A stretch of 64,000 bases of DNA, taken from positions 62,001 through 126,000 of the forward strand of contig CAWCDW010000005.1 in the NCBI GenBank assembly GCA_963794475.1, in the 5' to 3' direction. The position numbers were made by a program, and so were the translations under genes. The stretch comes from GAS188 sp963794475 (GTDB lineage: Bacteria; Pseudomonadota; Alphaproteobacteria; Rhizobiales; Beijerinckiaceae). The notes under the pieces are model-generated. The model ran no database searches, was not told where the DNA came from, and saw only the letters and a program-made list of their open reading frames with translations. Positions 63,282-64,000 of this stretch are shown in pieces (the first letter of the stretch is position 1; every line of letters starts with the position of its first letter).

Positions 63282-64000
63282 ATGAATATGCAGTTGCGCT
63301 TGGGTGCCACGGCTGACCGCCAAGGGCGCAAATCCGATAAGGTTTCATCGACATCGCTCGAGCTTGCGACGCGCATGCGGCGCAGTCGCCGCACGCCTTG
63401 GTCGCGCCGCCTCGTTCGAGAGCATGTGCTCACCGTCAACGACTTGATCTGGCCCGTCTTCATCGTCGACGGCGAGGGCCGGCGCGAGCCCGTCGCCTCG
63501 ATGCCGGGCGTCGAGCGCTTGTCGGTCGACCAGCTTCTTCGCGAAGTCGAGGAGGCGGCGAAACTCGGCATTCCCGCTATCGCCCTCTTTCCGAACGTCG
63601 AGGGTTCGTTGCGTGACGAAGAGGCTTCCGAAGCCTTGAAGGACGACAACCTCGTCTGCCGCGCCATCGCCGCCATCAAGAAAAACGTCCCCGAGATCGG
63701 GGTGATCACGGACGCCGCGCTCGACCCCTACACGAGTTCACGGACATGACGGCCTGCTGCGGGGCACGGAAATCGTCAACGATGAGACGGTCACCATGCT
63801 CGCGCGTCACGCCGTTTTGCAGGCGCAAGCCGGCTGCGACATCGTCGCGCCCTCCGACATGATGGATGGCCGTGTCGGCGCCATTCGGCGGGCGCTCGAC
63901 GCCAACGGCTTCGAGCATGTCCAGATCATGGCCTATGCGGCGAAATACGCCTCCGCTTTCTATGGGCCGTTTCGAGACGCGCTCGGCTCCTCGAAGACGC
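63282..64000 (+). pseudogene. hemB: Delta-aminolevulinic acid dehydratase HemB, frame broken by +1 base, 3' end outside window
   Basis: HemB condenses two aminolevulinate molecules to porphobilinogen in haem synthesis. The first frame has RMRRSRRTPWSRRLVREHVL, LIWPVFIVDGEGRREPV, GIPAIALFPNVEGSLRD and VITDAALDPYTS. The next frame continues HGHDGLLRGTEIVNDETV, DIVAPSDMMDGRVGAIR and IMAYAAKYASAFYGPFRDAL to the window edge. One extra T in GAGTTCA (63737 or 63738) accounts for the break. The gene is otherwise intact and would be essential, favouring a sequence error. Confidence 0.85.

Overview
The window is GC-rich, densely coded bacterial DNA. Gene content and order point to an alphaproteobacterium of the order Hyphomicrobiales (Rhizobiales): the glyA-nrdR-ribD-ribE-ribH-nusB-thiL run, the rlpA-dacA-tmk-holB-metG-tatD-MBL run, mipZ, hflK-hflC-DUF2065-degP and trpD-trpC-moaC. 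I cannot place it to family. Nearly everything is chromosomal housekeeping. I found no rRNA, tRNA, CRISPR array, prophage or insertion sequence.

Layout. 1-3.7 kb: queG (cut by the left edge), a GST-like gene, and the spermidine pair speD/speE. 3.7-12.2 kb: a large unrecognised exported protein, an A-type Fe-S carrier, a dGTPase, aminopeptidase P, a PAP2 phosphatase, the remains of a DUF1932 dehydrogenase, a short RlpA-like protein and a denD-like gene. 12.3-20.2 kb: ppiD, divergent from the glyA/nrdR/riboflavin/nusB/thiL block. 20.4-25.7 kb: two transporters, then ureE, a threonine-dehydratase-like gene, ureF and ureG. 25.8-29.4 kb: an ECF sigma factor, its membrane anti-sigma factor, a subtilisin-like protease and a divergent Gly-rich secreted protein. 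29.6-34.3 kb: a dienelactone-hydrolase-like protein and a lipid-glycosylation operon (GT39, a PAP2-GT2 fusion, a LAB_N protein). 34.4-43 kb: a hydroxyacid dehydrogenase, an orphan ABC ATPase, yidD, mipZ, an orphan amino-acid-binding protein, thrS and folA. 43-47 kb: hflK-hflC-DUF2065-degP. 47.1-54.8 kb, reverse strand: the rlpA to MBL cell-wall/replication/metG block. 55.1-58.5 kb, reverse strand: ureD-ureA-ureB-ureC. 58.8-64 kb: trpD-trpC-moaC, a GlcG/HbpS-like protein, moeA and hemB (cut by the right edge).

Functional links. The urease structural genes lie 30 kb from their nickel-delivery genes ureE/F/G. Riboflavin, one-carbon, thiamine, tryptophan, molybdenum-cofactor and haem genes form the metabolic core. 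The most interesting unit is the ECF sigma/anti-sigma/subtilase module. Two matching promoter-like elements (TGAACCTT, then CGACYA, with 15 bases between GAACCT and CGACYA) face away from each other and point at the sigma gene and at the Gly-rich exported protein. The periplasmic part of the anti-sigma factor looks to me like a subtilase propeptide.

Caution on sequence quality. Five otherwise intact genes (denD-like, the anti-sigma gene, moaC, moeA, hemB) each carry one apparent extra base that breaks the frame. All five are +1 events, which suggests uncorrected insertion errors rather than five independent pseudogenes. I give their coordinates across both frames.
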